In this document: piece by piece, positions 59,652-64,000 of the stretch
Numbering within the stretch: position 1 is the stretch's first letter
Layout of the letters: each line of letters opens with the position of its first letter
Source: Citrobacter sp. FP75
Lineage (GTDB): Bacteria > Pseudomonadota > Gammaproteobacteria > Enterobacterales > Enterobacteriaceae
Reading direction: 5' to 3'
DNA length: 64,000 nt
NCBI RefSeq assembly: GCF_018342065.1
Contig: NZ_JAFDOE010000001.1
Span: forward strand, 310,001-374,000
Made by a program: the position numbers and the translations under genes
Notes under the pieces: model-generated
Told to the model about the DNA's origin: nothing
Database searches by the model: none
Seen by the model: the letters and a program-made list of their open reading frames with translations, nothing else

Positions 59652-60869
59652 GCTTTCCAGCAAATGTTGCAATAACGTCCCATTGAGCATCGCACGCTTC
59701 ACCAGCGCAAAGGCGCCAATGGCGGAACGGTGGTCCAGCGTGGAGCGAACCACGGGCAAATTGTGGCGAAACGCCTTCAACGCCTGGGCATTAATGCAGC
59801 TTTCTATTGCCGGAAGAAGAACCTTATCTGCCTCAGTAATCTCACCGGCAATAACGATTTTTTGCGGGTTAAACAGGTTGATAGCGATAGCGATCGTTTT
59901 ACCCAGATGGCGACCTACGTGCTCAATGACTTCCGACGCCAGGTTATCACCTTTGTTGGCGGCCTTGCAGATGGTTTTGATATTACAATCATCCAGCGTG
60001 AGTCGGCTCGGATAGCCCTGCTTGAGTAAATTCTGGACGCGATGTTCGATGGACGCGTTGGCCGCGATGGTTTCCAGACAACCAAAATTGCCGCAGTGGC
60101 AGCGCTCTCCCAGCGGTTCTACCTGAATGTGACCAATCTCACCGACGTTACCGTTACGGCCAATGAAAATGCGACCATTGGAGATTATCCCGGCACCGGT
60201 CCCGCGATGCACTCGCACCAGAATGGAGTCTTCGCAATCCTGGCTTGCCCCGAAATAGTGCTCAGCCAGCGCCAGACTACGGATATCGTGGCCGACAAAG
60301 CAGGTCACCTGAAACCGTTTTTCCAGCGCTTCGACCAGACCCCAGTTTTCAACCTGGATATGCGGCATATAGCGAATGACGCCGCTTTCAGGGTCAACCA
60401 GCCCTGGCAGAATGACGGATATGGCAATCAGTTCACGAATTTTCCGCTGACAGCTGTCAATAAAGGTGGCAATGGTATTGAGCAGCGCATGCTCCAGCGT
60501 TTCCTGGGTACGCTCAGGCAGAGGGTAGTGCTCTTCAGCGACGGCTCTGCTGCTCATATCATAGAGCGTTAACGTGGTGTCGTGACGGCCCAGACGCACG
60601 CCAATAGCGTGGAAATTGCGGGTTTCGGTGACGATAGAGATAGCGCGGCGGCCCCCGGTGGAGGCCTGCTGATCCACTTCTTTGATCAGCCCACGCTCGA
60701 TAAGCTGGCGCGTAATTTTCGTTACGCTAGCGGGAGCAAGCTGGCTCTGCTCAGCAATCTGAATTCGCGAGATTGGCCCATGCTGGTCAATCAAGCGATA
60801 AACTGCCGCGCTGTTAAGCTGTTTTACGAGATCAACATTACCTATTTGAGCTTGTCCGCCTGGTGTCAT
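59649..60869 (-). CDS. nagC: NagC N-acetylglucosamine repressor (ROK family)
   Basis: ROK-family repressor of 406 residues that releases DNA on binding GlcNAc-6-phosphate. It has an N-terminal winged HTH (GPISRIQIAEQSQLAPASVT) and the ROK zinc motif CHCGNFGCLETIA. It controls nagE and nagBACD through two operators at the nagB-nagE divergence. Eight bases after nagA; the stop codon is formed by an ERIC end. Confidence 0.96.
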   Translation of the reverse strand: MTPGGQAQIGNVDLVKQLNSAAVYRLIDQHGPISRIQIAEQSQLAPASVTKITRQLIERGLIKEVDQQASTGGRRAISIVTETRNFHAIGVRLGRHDTTLTLYDMSSRAVAEEHYPLPERTQETLEHALLNTIATFIDSCQRKIRELIAISVILPGLVDPESGVIRYMPHIQVENWGLVEALEKRFQVTCFVGHDIRSLALAEHYFGASQDCEDSILVRVHRGTGAGIISNGRIFIGRNGNVGEIGHIQVEPLGERCHCGNFGCLETIAANASIEHRVQNLLKQGYPSRLTLDDCNIKTICKAANKGDNLASEVIEHVGRHLGKTIAIAINLFNPQKIVIAGEITEADKVLLPAIESCINAQALKAFRHNLPVVRSTLDHRSAIGAFALVKRAMLNGTLLQHLLES

Positions 60870-60877
60870 TCTTTCTC

Positions 60878-62888
<2,011 letters not shown>

Positions 62889-62986
62889 TCTTCACCTCAG
62901 TAGTAAATGTAAGCAATTGGCGGATTGAGTCGCTGTGCAGCATTAAGCGTAACCTGGTTTTGCATCGGTAAGGATCAATCCGTTTC

Positions 62987-63008
62987 GATTTTTTGAATGA
63001 TAAAATAA
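62987..63008. promoter_or_regulatory. Candidate NagC operator near nagB
   Basis: GATTTTTTGAATGATAAAATAA resembles the nagB-proximal NagC operator of E. coli in sequence and location. Its centre is about 94 bases from the second operator, which agrees with the looped two-operator arrangement known for nagE-nagB. The whole gap 62889-63233 holds these sites, a CRP site and no gene. Confidence 0.6.
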
Positions 63009-63052
63009 GTTTTCGTAGTTAGCCAGTAGAAGGGAGGGTTGATAACGATATT

Positions 63053-63070
63053 TGGTGACTTTAATCACAA
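63053..63070. promoter_or_regulatory. CRP site between nagB and nagE
   Basis: TGGTGACTTTAATCACAA matches TGTGA-N6-TCACA at nine of ten core positions and lies between the two NagC operators, as in E. coli, where CRP activates both nag promoters. Confidence 0.75.
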
Positions 63071-63081
63071 AAAACACGCTT

Positions 63082-63102
63082 TTAATTTGCGATACGAATT
63101 AA
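63082..63102. promoter_or_regulatory. NagC operator near nagE
   Basis: TTAATTTGCGATACGAATTAA is a near-perfect dyad and matches the high-affinity nagE operator of E. coli. Confidence 0.8.
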
Positions 63103-63233
63103 TTTTCCACACACTCTGAATGTAGATGAATGGTTAATATCGTTGTTCCAGAATATCTTGCTGTCTGAATTGGTCGCACAATAAAAATATGGCTTCAAAG
63201 GAGCCTGAATCGGGGTCTCGTAGGGGGAATAAA

Positions 63234-64000
63234 ATGAATATTTTAGGTTTTTTCCAGCGGTTGGGTAGGGCGTTACAGCTTCCCATCGCTGTGCTGCCTG
63301 TCGCGGCACTGTTGCTGCGATTTGGCCAACCAGATTTGCTTAACGTACCCTTCATCGCGCAAGCGGGTGGGGCCATCTTTGATAACCTCGCGTTAATATT
63401 TGCCATCGGTGTGGCATCCAGCTGGTCGAAAGACAGCGCAGGTGCTGCAGCGCTGGCAGGTGCGGTCGGTTATTTCATATTGACCAAAGCAATGGTTACC
63501 ATTAACCCGGCGATCAACATGGGCGTGCTGGCTGGTATCATCACCGGTCTGGTCGGCGGTGCTGTGTATAACCGCTGGTCTGGCATCAAACTGCCTGACT
63601 TCCTGAGCTTCTTCGGCGGTAAACGCTTTGTGCCAATCGCTACCGGTTTCTTCTGCCTGGTGCTGGCTGCTATCTTCGGCTACGTGTGGCCGCCGGTGCA
63701 GAACGTCATCCATGCAGGTGGTGAGTGGATCGTGGGCGCTGGCGCGCTGGGTTCCGGTATTTTTGGTTTCATCAACCGTCTGCTGATCCCAACCGGTCTG
63801 CATCAGGTTCTGAACACCATCGCCTGGTTCCAGATTGGTGAGTTCACCAACGCGGCAGGAGCGGTCTTCCACGGCGACATCAACCGCTTCTATGCGGGTG
63901 ACGGCACTGCAGGTATGTTCATGTCTGGCTTCTTCCCGATCATGATGTTTGGTCTGCCGGGTGCGGCACTGGCGATGTACTTCGCCGCGCCGAAAGCACG
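63234..64000 (+). CDS. nagE: NagE N-acetylglucosamine PTS permease (3' end outside window)
   Basis: PTS enzyme IICBA for GlcNAc; only the first 255 codons of the membrane IIC domain are inside the window. It starts MNILGFFQRLGRALQLPIAV after AGGGGGA and shows the IIC motifs DNLALIFAIGVASSWSKD and RLLIPTGLHQVLNT, with several hydrophobic segments. The frame is open to the right edge. Divergent from nagB, under NagC and CRP. Confidence 0.95.
   Translation, partial: MNILGFFQRLGRALQLPIAVLPVAALLLRFGQPDLLNVPFIAQAGGAIFDNLALIFAIGVASSWSKDSAGAAALAGAVGYFILTKAMVTINPAINMGVLAGIITGLVGGAVYNRWSGIKLPDFLSFFGGKRFVPIATGFFCLVLAAIFGYVWPPVQNVIHAGGEWIVGAGALGSGIFGFINRLLIPTGLHQVLNTIAWFQIGEFTNAAGAVFHGDINRFYAGDGTAGMFMSGFFPIMMFGLPGAALAMYFAAPKA

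Overview
The window is a chromosomal segment of an enterobacterium (order Enterobacterales, family Enterobacteriaceae). Nearly every protein matches its Escherichia coli/Salmonella counterpart in length and motifs, and the order ybdL-ybdM-ybdN-ybdO-dsbG-ahpCF ... cit-dcuC-pagP-cspE ... lip-dacA-rlpA-mrd-nadD-leuS ... glt-lnt-miaB-ubiF-tRNAs-asnB-nag is the conserved 13-15 min region. Several differences from E. coli K-12, as I recall that genome, point to a Citrobacter- or Salmonella-like organism, with Citrobacter favoured by inference: a torD/dmsABC-like operon between ahpF and uspG, cobD beside cobC, an intact ybeM, no LysR gene (ybeF) between lipA and lipB, and ybeL lying directly next to rihA without the hscC/ybeQ-ybeU block. 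The species cannot be fixed from the sequence alone.

Layout. 1-4.7 kb: end of ybdL (methionine aminotransferase), the paired ybdN/ybdM genes (PAPS-reductase-like and ParB-like), LysR gene ybdO, and dsbG. 4.7-7.3 kb: peroxide defence genes ahpC and ahpF behind a leader that holds an OxyR-like palindrome and an unexpected intrinsic terminator. 7.5-11.7 kb: an uncharacterised four-gene molybdoenzyme operon (chaperone, Tat-exported catalytic subunit, four-cluster ferredoxin, membrane anchor). 11.7-13.7 kb: uspG, rnk, rna. 13.8-23.3 kb: a complete citrate fermentation cluster (citCDEFXGT divergent from citAB). 23.3-26.7 kb: an ERIC element, dcuC, PhoP-type promoter and pagP, cspE, crcB. 26.7-36.5 kb: ybeM, tatE, lipoate genes lipA/lipB/ybeD, and the cell-wall elongation cluster dacA-rlpA-mrdB-mrdA-rlmH-rsfS. 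36.8-43.4 kb: cobC/cobD (nucleotide loop of cobalamin), nadD-holA-lptE-leuS. 43.7-48.5 kb: ybeL, rihA, and the glutamate/aspartate transporter gltIJKL with the SroC sRNA embedded. 48.8-55.8 kb: lnt, corC, ybeY, ybeZ, miaB, ubiF. 55.9-56.6 kb: a seven-tRNA operon. 56.8-64 kb: asnB and the nagBACD / nagE amino-sugar regulon with its operators; nagE runs off the right edge.

The window holds core metabolism plus anaerobic modules that fit together: citrate is imported in exchange for succinate (CitT), cleaved by citrate lyase (CitDEF, activated by CitC/CitX/CitG), succinate leaves through CitT and DcuC, and the dms-like operon would provide a respiratory acceptor. No phage, integrase, IS element, CRISPR array or toxin-antitoxin system was seen. 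The least understood parts are the dms-like operon, the ybdN/ybdM pair and the ahpC leader. Two ERIC elements, each abutting a stop codon (citB and nagC), are the clearest mobile-type repeats.
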